Positions 20,247-29,104 of a stretch of DNA of 64,000 nucleotides are shown piece by piece; within the stretch, counting starts at the first letter, position 1; every line of letters starts with the position of its first letter. The stretch lies in NCBI GenBank assembly GCA_021826065.1, contig JAKADY010000005.1, forward strand, positions 1-64,000. Direction: 5' to 3'. This stretch comes from Pseudomonadota bacterium. Lineage in GTDB: Bacteria > Pseudomonadota > Gammaproteobacteria > Burkholderiales > Thiobacillaceae. The notes under the pieces were generated by a model, which was not told the DNA's origin, made no database searches, and saw only the letters and a list, made by a program, of their open reading frames with translations. The position numbers and the translations under genes were made by a program.

Positions 20247-20261
20247 CGTCTTGGAGGTATG

Positions 20262-20861
20262 ATGAATTTCGATGCCTGGCGGCACGCGCTGCGCGCGCGC
20301 CTGTTCATGCGCCTGCGGCGCTGGGACGCGGCGATCGCGGCCTATTGCGACGCCCTGGCGGCGGCGCCCGACGACCTCAAGGCCACCGCGGGGCTGGGGT
20401 ATCTGCTCGGCATGCAGGGCCGCTACGGCGAGGCGGAGCCCTATCTGCGTCGCGCCACCGCGCTCGCGCCGCAGCGGGCGGACCTCTGGTTCAACCTGGG
20501 TTTCGCGCTGGACAAGGCGGGCCGCAGGCGCGAGGCGGTGGCGGCCCTGACTGAGGCCACGCGGCTAGACCCCAGGCTCGACCGCGCCTGGTATGGGCTG
20601 GGGCTGGCACACGCCGGCCTGGGTGAGCACCGCGAGGCGGTGCGCTGCCTCGAGGAGGCCACGCGGCTACAGCCGATGAACGGGCATGCCTGGTACGCCC
20701 TGGGCATGGCCTGGCATCACTGCCGCGAGCCCGATCAGGTCAAGGCGGTGGCCGAACACCTGGCCGGCTTCGACCCGCAGATGGCCCGCCAGCTGATCGT
20801 CGAGACCGGCCGCGCCGACCTGGCCCACCTGGTGGCCCACATCAAGGACTGGGGTCGCTGA
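20262..20861 (+). CDS. Small TPR protein
   Basis: A 199-residue cytosolic protein made of about four to five tetratricopeptide repeats (for example GLGYLLGMQGRYGEAEPYLRRATALAPQ and GLGLAHAGLGEHREAVRCLEEATRLQP). No signal peptide. Two ATG codons overlap at the start; GGAGG ends four bases before 20262 and only one before 20259, so 20262 is preferred. The C-terminal part (QVKAVAEHLAGFDPQMARQLIVETGRADLAHLVAHIKDW) is not TPR-like. Likely a protein-protein adaptor; partners unknown. Confidence 0.85.
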   Translation: MNFDAWRHALRARLFMRLRRWDAAIAAYCDALAAAPDDLKATAGLGYLLGMQGRYGEAEPYLRRATALAPQRADLWFNLGFALDKAGRRREAVAALTEATRLDPRLDRAWYGLGLAHAGLGEHREAVRCLEEATRLQPMNGHAWYALGMAWHHCREPDQVKAVAEHLAGFDPQMARQLIVETGRADLAHLVAHIKDWGR

Positions 20862-20868
20862 GACCGCT

Positions 20869-20888
20869 GTCGGCAAAGGATGGCCGAC
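20869..20888. repeat. REP-like palindrome, copy 2
   Basis: Same 20-base palindrome as at 18528-18547 except one base (TGGCCGAC for TTGCCGAC), immediately after the stop of the TPR gene. The mismatch weakens the stem by one pair. Confidence 0.6.
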
Positions 20889-20949
20889 CGACACGACCCC
20901 TCACGGGAGGGCGCCGAGCGGACCGGCGTCAGTCCTTTGCCCCCGCGCG

Positions 20950-21486
20950 TCAGACCCCCACCGCGCTCACCCGCTTGGCCTGGAAGCCCTCGGCGGCCGG
21001 CTCCTCGAGGAAGCGCACCGCCATGCCCGGCTCCAACCGTTCGAACTGCGGATGGACCACGTTTTCGCGGCTGAAGTAGAGGTCGCGGCCGTCGCTGGTG
21101 GTGATGAAGCCGTAGCCCTCGTCGGCGAAGATCCGGGCGATGGTGCCCTGGATCTCGGGTTCGTGCACCTTCACATCGCCGCGTTGCTTGCGCGCGTAGT
21201 CTTCCAGGCGGCGGCGGGCGGCGTCGAAGGCGTCGCGCAGCGCCACGTACAGGTCCTCGTCGCGCTCGCGGTTGACCACGATCTCGCTGCCGGGCACCGT
21301 GATGTCGATGCGCACGTTGAACTCCTTGCCCTGGTGTTTGTGCTTGCCAGGCAGCTCCACCACCACGCGGCAGCTCATGATCTCTGGGTAGAACTGATCG
21401 AGCTTGTCCACACGTGCGCGGATGTCGGACTCGATCGCGTCCGAATGCGGGATGTCACGCAAGACGATTTGCACAGGCAGTTTCAT
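20950..21486 (-). CDS. Ribosome-hibernation (HPF/S30AE) domain fused to a cold-shock domain
   Basis: A 178-residue two-domain protein. Residues 1 to about 105 form an HPF/RaiA-type S30AE fold (MKLPVQIVLRDIPHSDAIESDIRARVDKLDQFYPEI...DLYVALRDAFDAARRRLEDY), which normally sits in the 30S decoding site. Residues about 113-178 form an OB-fold cold-shock-like domain: QGTIARIFADEGYGFITTSDGRDLYFSRENV has the GYGFI and FxxENV elements of the RNP motifs. The fusion suggests a ribosome-associated RNA-binding stress factor. A strong GGAAGG site precedes the ATG. It is monocistronic; a mobile element copy lies 95 bp upstream. Confidence 0.88.
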   Translation of the reverse strand: MKLPVQIVLRDIPHSDAIESDIRARVDKLDQFYPEIMSCRVVVELPGKHKHQGKEFNVRIDITVPGSEIVVNRERDEDLYVALRDAFDAARRRLEDYARKQRGDVKVHEPEIQGTIARIFADEGYGFITTSDGRDLYFSRENVVHPQFERLEPGMAVRFLEEPAAEGFQAKRVSAVGV

Positions 21487-21581
21487 GGTTGCTTCCTTCC
21501 TTCACGGTTAGAAGTCGCACCAGTACACCCCTCCATCCACCTGCAGGACAGGCTGGAAGGGCAGGCACTGGTGGGATTTAA

Positions 21582-21816
21582 CCTAAAAACCTCAGTTGAA
21601 CGCGGGCGAAAGGCGGCCCAAGCCAGTGGCTGGCGCGAAGCGACGACGCCGCAGGGTCGCCCCCTGCAAGGAGGAGCGACAAAGCCAGACGCTGGCTTGG
21701 GCCGGAAGGCGGCCGCGTGGCGGTCTCACCTTATGGGTGAGGGCAATCGAAGGCAGAATCGTGTGCATCGTCAGACCCTTACAAGACCAAAGGAGCGGTC
21801 AACTGAGGTTTTTAGG
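21582..21816 (-). mobile_element. MITE-like element, copy 2 (235 bp)
   Basis: Same element as at 17326-17561, inverted. The 18-bp ends are CCTAAAAACCTCAGTTGA and its complement, flanked by a different 5-bp duplication TTTAA (21577-21581 and 21817-21821). The interior aligns colinearly with the reverse complement of copy 1 (shared CGACGACGCCGCAGGGT and CTGCAAGGAGGAGC blocks). An internal stem GGCCCAAGCCAG (21615-21626) pairs with CTGGCTTGGGCC (21692-21703) at the same place as the copy-1 stem but with different bases. It occupies the 358-bp gap 21487-21844, which holds no gene. Confidence 0.85.
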
Positions 21817-21844
21817 TTTAAGGCTTCGCGCTGAGGTCACGTCG

Positions 21845-22294
21845 TCACTTGCGCAGGGCCTGCTCGCGGTCGATCTCGCGCGCCACGAGCTTGGCCATCG
21901 CGCTCATCTCCTCGGCCAGCAGGATGAGCAGGTCGTCCAGGGTGACGATGCCCTGCAGCCAGCCGTCACGGTCCACCACCGGCAGCCGGCGTATCCCCTT
22001 GTCGCGCATGTAGCGGAGGGTCTCATACACGCCCTCGCTCTCGCGCACCTGTGCGACCTCGGCGCTCATGATGTCGCCCACCGTGAGGCCCTCGGCGGGC
22101 ACGTCCATGGCCACCACCTCGATGACGATGTCGCGATCGGTGACGATACCGACCGGCCGCCGTCGCCCCGAGAGCTCCTCCACCACCACCAGGTCTCCCA
22201 CATGGTAGCGGCGCATCAGGCGGGCGGCCTCGGGCACGGGGGTCTCGCGCGTGACGATCACCACCTCGCGGTTGCAGATCTCGCCGATCGGCAT
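21845..22294 (-). CDS. Tandem CBS-domain protein
   Basis: A 149-residue soluble protein consisting of two CBS motifs: ICNREVVIVTRETPVPEAARLMRRYHVGDLVVVE...GIVTDRDIV and IMSAEVAQVRESEGVYETLRYMRDKGIRRLPVVDRDGWLQGIVTLDDLL. A short helical tail follows. Such stand-alone pairs bind adenine nucleotides or SAM and act as energy sensors, often on a partner enzyme or channel; none is evident here. The ATG at 22294 begins the family sequence (MPIGEICNREVV); further upstream the frame runs into the divergent PilZ gene. Confidence 0.88.
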   Translation of the reverse strand: MPIGEICNREVVIVTRETPVPEAARLMRRYHVGDLVVVEELSGRRRPVGIVTDRDIVIEVVAMDVPAEGLTVGDIMSAEVAQVRESEGVYETLRYMRDKGIRRLPVVDRDGWLQGIVTLDDLLILLAEEMSAMAKLVAREIDREQALRK

Positions 22295-22385
22295 GGTTGT
22301 CCTCCGCTGTCCTTGTCCGATAATTTCATTAAAGAACCGGTTGCCGCTTCCGGCAAGCCGGACGTCGTGTTCCGGGGGAGTCCCG

Positions 22386-23078
22386 ATGACCGAAGACCTG
22401 TTCGCGAACGCATCCGGCAGACGGGGCCGCTGCCCGTTCACGGCGATGAAGCCCAAGGTCGGCCAGCGCATCGAGTTCCAGATCGCCCCCGCCGCCCTGC
22501 ACCCGCGCCTGTTCACCCACCTGATCGGCTACGAGCCCGGCGAGAGCGTGCTGGTGCGCACCCCGCTGGAGAACAACCTGCCCGTCAACGTGCACGAGGG
22601 GCAGGCCGTGCTGGTGCGCAGCTTCGACGGCATACGCGCCTACGCCTTCGAGACGACGGTGCAGCGCATCTGCATCGCCCCCTTCCTATACCTGCACCTG
22701 GGCTATCCGCCCGAGGTGCAGTTTCTGCAGGTGCGCCAGGACGTGCGCGTACCCGTGCGGCTCCTGGCCGAGGCGCGCGCCGGCGAGCACTGGATCCCCG
22801 CCCTGGTGCTGGACCTGGGGCTCGGCGGCGCGCTGTTGGAGACCAGCCACGCCCTCGGCGAGACGGGCAGCCCGGTGGAGGTTCGTCTGACCATCCCGGT
22901 GCAGGCCATGCAGACTGAGGTGCCGATGACCCTGGGCGCGCGGCTGCTGCATGTCGAGCGGCGGCAGGAGGGGGCGGGGCCCACGGTCTGGCGGCAGGGG
23001 GTGCAGTTCGAAGCCCCTGGCAAGGACGACCGCGTGAAGCTGCAGAACTTTCTATTCCAGCAGATGCTGGAGGGTTGA
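22386..23078 (+). CDS. Flagellar-brake/PilZ-domain protein (YcgR-like)
   Basis: A 230-residue protein with an N-terminal YcgR-like domain (KVGQRIEFQIAPAALHPRLFTHLIGYEPGESVLVRTP) and a C-terminal PilZ domain. The c-di-GMP-binding RxxxR is present as RQDVR. The second motif, normally D/NxSxxG, reads DLGLGG: the serine is replaced by glycine. It may bind c-di-GMP weakly or act as a degenerate PilZ adaptor, probably for type IV pili given the pilus genes nearby; no flagellar genes are visible. GGGGGAG precedes the ATG. Confidence 0.85.
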   Translation: MTEDLFANASGRRGRCPFTAMKPKVGQRIEFQIAPAALHPRLFTHLIGYEPGESVLVRTPLENNLPVNVHEGQAVLVRSFDGIRAYAFETTVQRICIAPFLYLHLGYPPEVQFLQVRQDVRVPVRLLAEARAGEHWIPALVLDLGLGGALLETSHALGETGSPVEVRLTIPVQAMQTEVPMTLGARLLHVERRQEGAGPTVWRQGVQFEAPGKDDRVKLQNFLFQQMLEG

Positions 23079-23129
23079 GCGCGGCGCGGGACTGTCCAAG
23101 GGGACACCCCAAGGCCCACCCGCGGTGAC

Positions 23130-23540
23130 TCAGTCGAGCCCTTCGGGCTCCCAGTCGCTGGCGGTGAAGGCGATCGCTGGCGATTGCGGCAGCGGCTTGG
23201 GTCGTGCCCGCGCCGGCTGGCGCGTGCGGCGCGCCGGGCGGGGGTGGTCCTCGCTCACCGGCCGCAGGGCCGCCAGCATGCCCAGCGCCATCTCCTTGGC
23301 GGCGGCGTTTTCCAGGCGGAAGCTGTGCCCACAGCGGGGGCAGTGGAACTGTTTGTAGGGCAGCAGTTCCACCAGGGCGAGCAGGGTGCCGAGGCTGTGC
23401 CGGGCGGCCAGCCGTGGCAGGTCGTCGAGGTCGTAGACCGTGGGGCGCGGGCCGGGGAAGCCGGGCAGCTTGCCCTCCGCCCGCGCACCGTCGCCGCAGC
23501 GTGGGCAGACCTTGCGCAGCTGGATGGCCCGCATGGCCAT
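23130..23540 (-). CDS. Zinc-ribbon protein, unknown function
   Basis: A 136-residue protein with two CxxC pairs forming one or two zinc ribbons: KVCPRCGDG near the N-terminus and HCPRCGHSFR around residue 67. Between them is a hydrophobic-helical segment PRLAARHSLGTLLALVELLPYK, and a disordered Arg/Pro-rich tail follows. It ends 15 bp downstream of nothing else on its strand, but its start lies just 14 bp after the dynamin-like gene stop, so the two are probably co-transcribed. No function can be assigned. Confidence 0.75.
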   Translation of the reverse strand: MAMRAIQLRKVCPRCGDGARAEGKLPGFPGPRPTVYDLDDLPRLAARHSLGTLLALVELLPYKQFHCPRCGHSFRLENAAAKEMALGMLAALRPVSEDHPRPARRTRQPARARPKPLPQSPAIAFTASDWEPEGLD

Positions 23541-23554
23541 GGCAGGGGCGGCGC

Positions 23555-25507
23555 CTAAGCCGTGGCGGCGACGGTCTGACCGGCGTCGAGGCTGCGCATG
23601 GCCACGCCGGTGAGCAGGGAGAACTCCTTGACGATGGCCTCGATCTCGTCGAGCTGGGCCTTGATCTGCACCATCTCCCGGTGCACCGCCTGGGTGCGCT
23701 CCTGGATGGAACTCAGGTTGGCGTGCACCTTGCTGATGTTCTCCAGGCGGTGTTCGAGCTGGGCCTTGTGCTCCTGGATGCGGGCGACGATGGGGTCGAG
23801 GGTGAGCCGCAGCCAGGTCTCGGTCTCCATGCGCACCTGCTGGAAGACGATGCGCGCCTGGGTGACCAGGCCGATGTAGAACTTCTTCACCATGAAGCGC
23901 TTCTCCAGCATGATGTTCATGGGATCGGCGCAGAATTCCTGGGTGCTGATCACCAGCTCGTCCAGGCGCCCGCGGTAGCGGGTGAGGTCGAGCACCGGCG
24001 GGTCGACCGACTCCAGCCCATGTTCGTCGTGGAAGCGCTGGTAGGCGGCGTTAAGCAGCTGCTTGATGGCCGCGCTCTGCTGCAGGGCGTGGTCGAACTC
24101 GGCGCTCATGCGCCGGATCAGGAGCTGCATGCCGCGGATCAGACCCGCCGTGGTCCAGCTGTCGTTGATGGCCATCATCGATTCCTCGATGATCTTGTCC
24201 ATGCGCTCCTCGTCCAGGTGGGCGAGCAGCTCCCAGCCCTGCTGCGAGACCACCTTGCGGGTGACGTTGAAGTTGCGCGTGGTCTCCTCGTACTTCTGCT
24301 TGTCGGCCATGACCTTGTCGCGCATCTGCAGGACGATCTGCTGGTTCTTGCCGGTGAGGGCCTGCAGGCTCTGGCGGGCGGCAGCCAAGCGCTTGTGCGC
24401 GGCCTCGCGCGTCTCGTTCAGGCGCGGCCCCAGCTCCTTGACCACCGACTCGCGCATGATCTTCTCGCGCGAGGGGATGATCTCGCGCGCCAGCATCACC
24501 TCCAGGGCCTGGATGCCGGAGCGCTTGAGCAGCTCCTGATCACCCCGGATCTTGGCCACCAGGGCCTTCTGCGCCGAGATGGCGAGCACCGCACCGGTGG
24601 GGATCCCCAGCTGCGCGGCGGTGGACTCGATCTGGCGCTGGATGGTGCGGGCGATCTCCTCCGGGCTCTTCAGGTCGTCCCACAGCATGTCGATCTTGTT
24701 GAGCACCGCATAGTGCTGGCTGGTGTGCTTGGCCACCATCTTGTTCCAGATCTCGAAGTCGGACTGGGTCACCCCAGTGTCGGTGGCGAGCAGGAACAGC
24801 AAGGCATGGGCGTTGGGGATGGCGGAGAGCGTCAGCTCCGGCTCCGCCCCCATGGCGTTCAGGCCGGGTGTGTCGAGGATGGCCAGGCCCGACTCCAGCA
24901 GCGGGTGCGGATAGTTGATCATGGCGTAGCGCCAGGCCGGGATCTCGACGCGGTCCTGGTCCTTGACCATGTAGGCGAGGTTGGGGTCGTTCTCGTCCCA
25001 AAGGCCCAGGGCGCGCGCCTCGACCTTGAACACGATCTTGGTCTCGGCGAGCTTGCGCATGGCGCTGACCATGGCGTTGGGGTCGGCCACGTCGAGCTTG
25101 AGGGTGTTCCACTCCACCGGCATGCGCTTCAGGGTGTTGATGCTGTCGTCGCGGAAGCGCGTCTCGATGGGCAGCAGCCGGATGTAGGGCTCGGCCTCGG
25201 GGTCGTAGAAGATCTCCGTCGGACACATGGTGGTGCGCCCGGCGTCGGAGGGCAGCAGCCGCTGCTTGAAGTCGGAAAAGAACAGGGCGTTGATGAGCTC
25301 GGTCTTGCCGCGTGAGAACTCGGCCACGAAGGCGAGCAGCAGCCGGTCCTTCTTCAGGTTCTCGGTCAGGTCGTACAGCCGCAGTAGCTGTTCCGGCTCG
25401 ACCTCAGCATAGCGTTCCAGCCACTCCTTGTAGGCGGTCACCACCTTGACCAGCCGGTCGCGCCGGTTGCGAAACCGGGATATGCCGCTTTCCAGGCCGT
25501 AGTTCAT
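23555..25507 (-). CDS. Dynamin-like GTPase
   Basis: A 650-residue large GTPase of the bacterial dynamin-related type. The P-loop EFSRGKTELIN lies at about 63-73, followed by switch-I threonines in GRTTMCPTE, the G3 motif LAILDTPGLNAMG and the G4 motif LNKIDMLWDD. The remaining 350 residues are helical (LKKDRLLLAF before, long coiled-coil segments such as KIDSSIQ-free ETREAAHKRLAAARQSLQALTGK after), as in membrane-remodelling stalks. Its ATG overlaps the DUF167 stop (ATGA). It probably acts at the inner membrane in fission, fusion or damage response; target unknown. Confidence 0.88.
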   Translation of the reverse strand: MNYGLESGISRFRNRRDRLVKVVTAYKEWLERYAEVEPEQLLRLYDLTENLKKDRLLLAFVAEFSRGKTELINALFFSDFKQRLLPSDAGRTTMCPTEIFYDPEAEPYIRLLPIETRFRDDSINTLKRMPVEWNTLKLDVADPNAMVSAMRKLAETKIVFKVEARALGLWDENDPNLAYMVKDQDRVEIPAWRYAMINYPHPLLESGLAILDTPGLNAMGAEPELTLSAIPNAHALLFLLATDTGVTQSDFEIWNKMVAKHTSQHYAVLNKIDMLWDDLKSPEEIARTIQRQIESTAAQLGIPTGAVLAISAQKALVAKIRGDQELLKRSGIQALEVMLAREIIPSREKIMRESVVKELGPRLNETREAAHKRLAAARQSLQALTGKNQQIVLQMRDKVMADKQKYEETTRNFNVTRKVVSQQGWELLAHLDEERMDKIIEESMMAINDSWTTAGLIRGMQLLIRRMSAEFDHALQQSAAIKQLLNAAYQRFHDEHGLESVDPPVLDLTRYRGRLDELVISTQEFCADPMNIMLEKRFMVKKFYIGLVTQARIVFQQVRMETETWLRLTLDPIVARIQEHKAQLEHRLENISKVHANLSSIQERTQAVHREMVQIKAQLDEIEAIVKEFSLLTGVAMRSLDAGQTVAATA

Positions 25508-25821
25508 TCTTCAGGCGCCCCCTTCTCCAGACATCGTCTCACCGTCGCCGGGTCTGCGCGGACATGGATGAGCTTGCGGCGGGATCTCTCCCCCTGCACG
25601 ATTGTAACCTCCCGGCGTGGCCGCTTGAGTAGCCCCGCCAAAAATTCGATCAGGGCGGCATTGGCCGCCCCCTCTACAGCGGCAGCGGCGACCCGGATCT
25701 TGAGGGCATCGCCGTGGACCCCGGCCAGCTCGCTGCGGGCGGACCCAGGCTGTACATGGATACACAGGCGTGCCCCGCCGTCGGCGGTGGGCGCGAGCCA
25801 GGGTGGAAGCGCCGCGACCAT
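25504..25821 (-). CDS. DUF167 (YggU-family) protein
   Basis: A 105-residue protein of the YggU/DUF167 family, recognised by LCIHVQPGSARSELAGVHGDALKIRVAAAAVEGAANAALIEFLAGLL and VTIVQGERSRRKLIHV. Function is unknown, although its position after yggT and proC is conserved across proteobacteria. Its ATG overlaps the yggT stop (TGATG), and its stop overlaps the dynamin-like gene start, so the block from proC to the GTPase is a single translationally coupled operon. Confidence 0.92.
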   Translation of the reverse strand: MVAALPPWLAPTADGGARLCIHVQPGSARSELAGVHGDALKIRVAAAAVEGAANAALIEFLAGLLKRPRREVTIVQGERSRRKLIHVRADPATVRRCLEKGAPEE

Positions 25822-26399
25822 CAGTGGATGAGGCCCAAAGCCCAGCGCTCCAGCCCCGCCACCGGCGCGATCAAGAGGAGCTGGATGAGGATCAATGCGA
25901 CCAGCGGCGAGAGGTCTATGCCGCCGACGCTGGGAATGAAACGCTGCAGGGGGGCGAGACAGGGCCGGGCCAGGGCATAGAAGACCGGGGCATGCGGCGA
26001 AAAGGGGTTGATCCAGGACAGCACGGCCTGGATCAGGATCAGGCCCATGAGGACGTAGAGGGCAAGCCGCAGGGCGGCGGCCAGCGCGATCAGCAGGAAG
26101 CCCGGCCAGACCTGGGCGCCGGCGATCAGGAAGGGGTAGCCGTCGAGCCAGTACACGCTCAGCACCGACAGCAGCTCGGCCAGATAGAACAAGACGAGGC
26201 TGGCCAGGTCGAGCCCGAACAGGCCCGGGATCACCCGGCGGGCGGGGCGCACGGCGAAGTCGGTGACCCGGACGATGAACTGGGCGAAGGGGTTGTGGAA
26301 GGGCACCCGCGTCCACTGCATATAGAAACGCAGCCCGAAGGCGATGGCCATGAGGTCGAAGACGGTGCGCAGGAGGAACTGCAGGGCGTCGGTGAGCAT
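25821..26399 (-). CDS. yggT: YggT-family membrane protein
   Basis: A 192-residue integral membrane protein with two YggT modules, each a pair of helices around the signature FHNPFAQFIVRVTDFAVRPARRVIPG and SPHAPVFYALARPCLAPLQRFIPSVGGIDLSPLVALILI. Family members are linked to osmotic tolerance and membrane-protein assembly, but no activity is established. It lies between proC and DUF167 with one-base or ATG/TGA overlaps on both sides. Confidence 0.93.
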   Translation of the reverse strand: MLTDALQFLLRTVFDLMAIAFGLRFYMQWTRVPFHNPFAQFIVRVTDFAVRPARRVIPGLFGLDLASLVLFYLAELLSVLSVYWLDGYPFLIAGAQVWPGFLLIALAAALRLALYVLMGLILIQAVLSWINPFSPHAPVFYALARPCLAPLQRFIPSVGGIDLSPLVALILIQLLLIAPVAGLERWALGLIH

Positions 26400-27214
26400 C
26401 AGGCATCCCTGCCGAGAAGGTCACCCAGCTCGCGGCTGCGCAGCGCCGCCGCACGCACCGCCTCGAGCACGATCGCCTTGATGTGGTGGGACTCCAGGAC
26501 CTGGATCCCGCGCTCGGTGGTGCCCCCCTTTGAGGTCACCCGGCTGCGCAGCTCGGCGGGTGGGGCGCCGTCCTTGATGGCCAGGGCCGAGGCACCGAAG
26601 AAGGTGGTGAGCGCCAGCTGCCGCGCCGTGTCGGCGGCGAGCCCCTGGTCGATGGCGGCCTCCTCCAGGGCCTCGATGAAATAGAACACATAGGCCGGGC
26701 CGCTGCCGGAGACGGCGGTGATGGCGTCGAGCTGCCCCTCGTCCTGCACCCAGACCACGCTGCCCACCGCCTCCATGACGCGGCTGGCCTGCTCGCGCTG
26801 GGCGGGGATCACGCCGGGCAGGGCGTAGAGCCCGGTGATGCCGGCGCCGACCAGGGCCGGGGTGTTGGGCATGGCCCGCACCACGGCCGGGTGCCCGCCA
26901 AGCCAGCGCGAGATGTCGCCCGCGCGCACGCCCGCGGCGATGGACAGGATCAACTGGCCGGGATAGGGCATGGGCAGGGTGGCGAGCGCCGCCCGCAGCT
27001 GCTGCGGCTTGACCGCCAGCACCAGGACATCGGCCTGCTCGATCAGAGGACCGTCGTGCTCCAGGACGTGGACCGGAAAGTTTTCCTTGAGCCAGGCGCG
27101 CCGGGCAGGGTCGAGCTCGACCACGACCATGTCCCCGCCGCGAAAGCCCTTGCTGAGCAGACCGCCCATGAGCGCGGCGGCCATGTTGCCGCCGCCGAGG
27201 AAACCCAGTTTCAT
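26399..27214 (-). CDS. proC: Pyrroline-5-carboxylate reductase
   Basis: A 271-residue NAD(P)H-dependent enzyme catalysing the last step of proline synthesis. The N-terminal Rossmann motif MKLGFLGGGNMAAALMGGLL is present, and the family signature lies near the C-terminus (ITAVSGSGPAYVFYFIEALEEAAIDQGL, VTSKGGTTERGIQVL). First gene of the coupled proC-yggT-DUF167-dynamin block. It is separated by 110 bp of featureless sequence from yggS, which reads the same way. Confidence 0.96.
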   Translation of the reverse strand: MKLGFLGGGNMAAALMGGLLSKGFRGGDMVVVELDPARRAWLKENFPVHVLEHDGPLIEQADVLVLAVKPQQLRAALATLPMPYPGQLILSIAAGVRAGDISRWLGGHPAVVRAMPNTPALVGAGITGLYALPGVIPAQREQASRVMEAVGSVVWVQDEGQLDAITAVSGSGPAYVFYFIEALEEAAIDQGLAADTARQLALTTFFGASALAIKDGAPPAELRSRVTSKGGTTERGIQVLESHHIKAIVLEAVRAAALRSRELGDLLGRDA

Positions 27215-27324
27215 CCCCTTCGATTCCCCTCAAGTTACGTGGGCCGCCCGGGCCTCTCCAGCCCCGGTCCGCCCATGCGTCCGCGCATTCAAGTGCCAGG
27301 CCCGGCGATCCGATATAGAGGCAG

Positions 27325-28011
27325 TCACCCCTGGCGCGCGCCGAAGATGGCCGTGCCGACCCTGATTATGGTAGCGCCTTCGGCGATGGCTGACTCCAGA
27401 TCCTGCGACATGCCCATAGACAACGTGTCCACGTCCAGCCCCTCGGCGCGCGCCTGGTGCAACAGCGCGGCCAGGACGCGGAAATACCCGCGCTGGGTGG
27501 CGGGCGCGTCGCTCGGCGGTGGGATGGTCATGAAGCCGCGCAGCTTGAGCCGCGGCAGCCCCGCCACCTGGCGCGCCAGCGCCACGGCCGCGTCGGGCGG
27601 CACCCCCCGCTTGCTCGTCTCGCCGCCGACGTTGACCTGCACGCAGACCTGCAGGGGCGGCAGGCTCTCGGGGCGCTGGCGCGACAGGCGTTCGGCGAGA
27701 TCCAGGCGGTCGATGCCATGAACCCAGGCGAAGTGTTCGGCCACGGCACGGGTCTTGTTGCGCTGCAGCGGCCCGATGTAGTGCCACTCGATCTCGAGGT
27801 CGGCGAGCGCGGCCTGTTTGGCCAGGGCCTCCTGCACATAGCTCTCGCCGAAAGCGCGCTGGCCCGCCGCGAAGGCCGCCCGAATGGCGTCGGCGGGGTG
27901 CGTCTTGCTCACCGCCAGCAGCTGCACCGTCGCGGGGTCGCGCCCGGCCTCGGCGCAAGCCGCGGCGATGCGCGCGTGCACGGCTTGCAAGGCCGCGGCG
28001 ATTGCGCCCAT
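27325..28011 (-). CDS. yggS: YggS/PROSC pyridoxal-phosphate homeostasis protein
   Basis: A 228-residue PLP-binding alanine-racemase-fold protein that buffers free pyridoxal phosphate. The PLP lysine is K36 in LLAVSKTHPADAI; further signatures are FGESYVQEALAK, EWHYIGPLQRNK and LSMGMSQDLESAIAEGATIIRVGTAIFG. It is divergent from pilT, with proC downstream, the common pilT-yggS-proC-yggT neighbourhood. Confidence 0.95.
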   Translation of the reverse strand: MGAIAAALQAVHARIAAACAEAGRDPATVQLLAVSKTHPADAIRAAFAAGQRAFGESYVQEALAKQAALADLEIEWHYIGPLQRNKTRAVAEHFAWVHGIDRLDLAERLSRQRPESLPPLQVCVQVNVGGETSKRGVPPDAAVALARQVAGLPRLKLRGFMTIPPPSDAPATQRGYFRVLAALLHQARAEGLDVDTLSMGMSQDLESAIAEGATIIRVGTAIFGARQG

Positions 28012-28034
28012 AATGGCCCAGGATCCCCCGGAGG

Positions 28035-28057
28035 TTTACGTAAACGTAAGAATTATA

Positions 28058-28060
<3 letters not shown>
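28035..28060. promoter_or_regulatory. Divergent yggS/pilT control region with palindrome
   Basis: The 46-bp gap carries the palindrome TTTACGTAAA (28035-28044) followed by CGTAAG, and ATTATAAT (28052-28059), itself palindromic, which gives a TATAAT -10 on both strands. On the plus strand this -10 overlaps the pilT ATG (28058-28060); on the minus strand it lies about 40 bases before yggS. The minus-strand use looks more plausible. Confidence 0.4.
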
Positions 28061-29101
<1,041 letters not shown>

Positions 29102-29104
29102 ATC

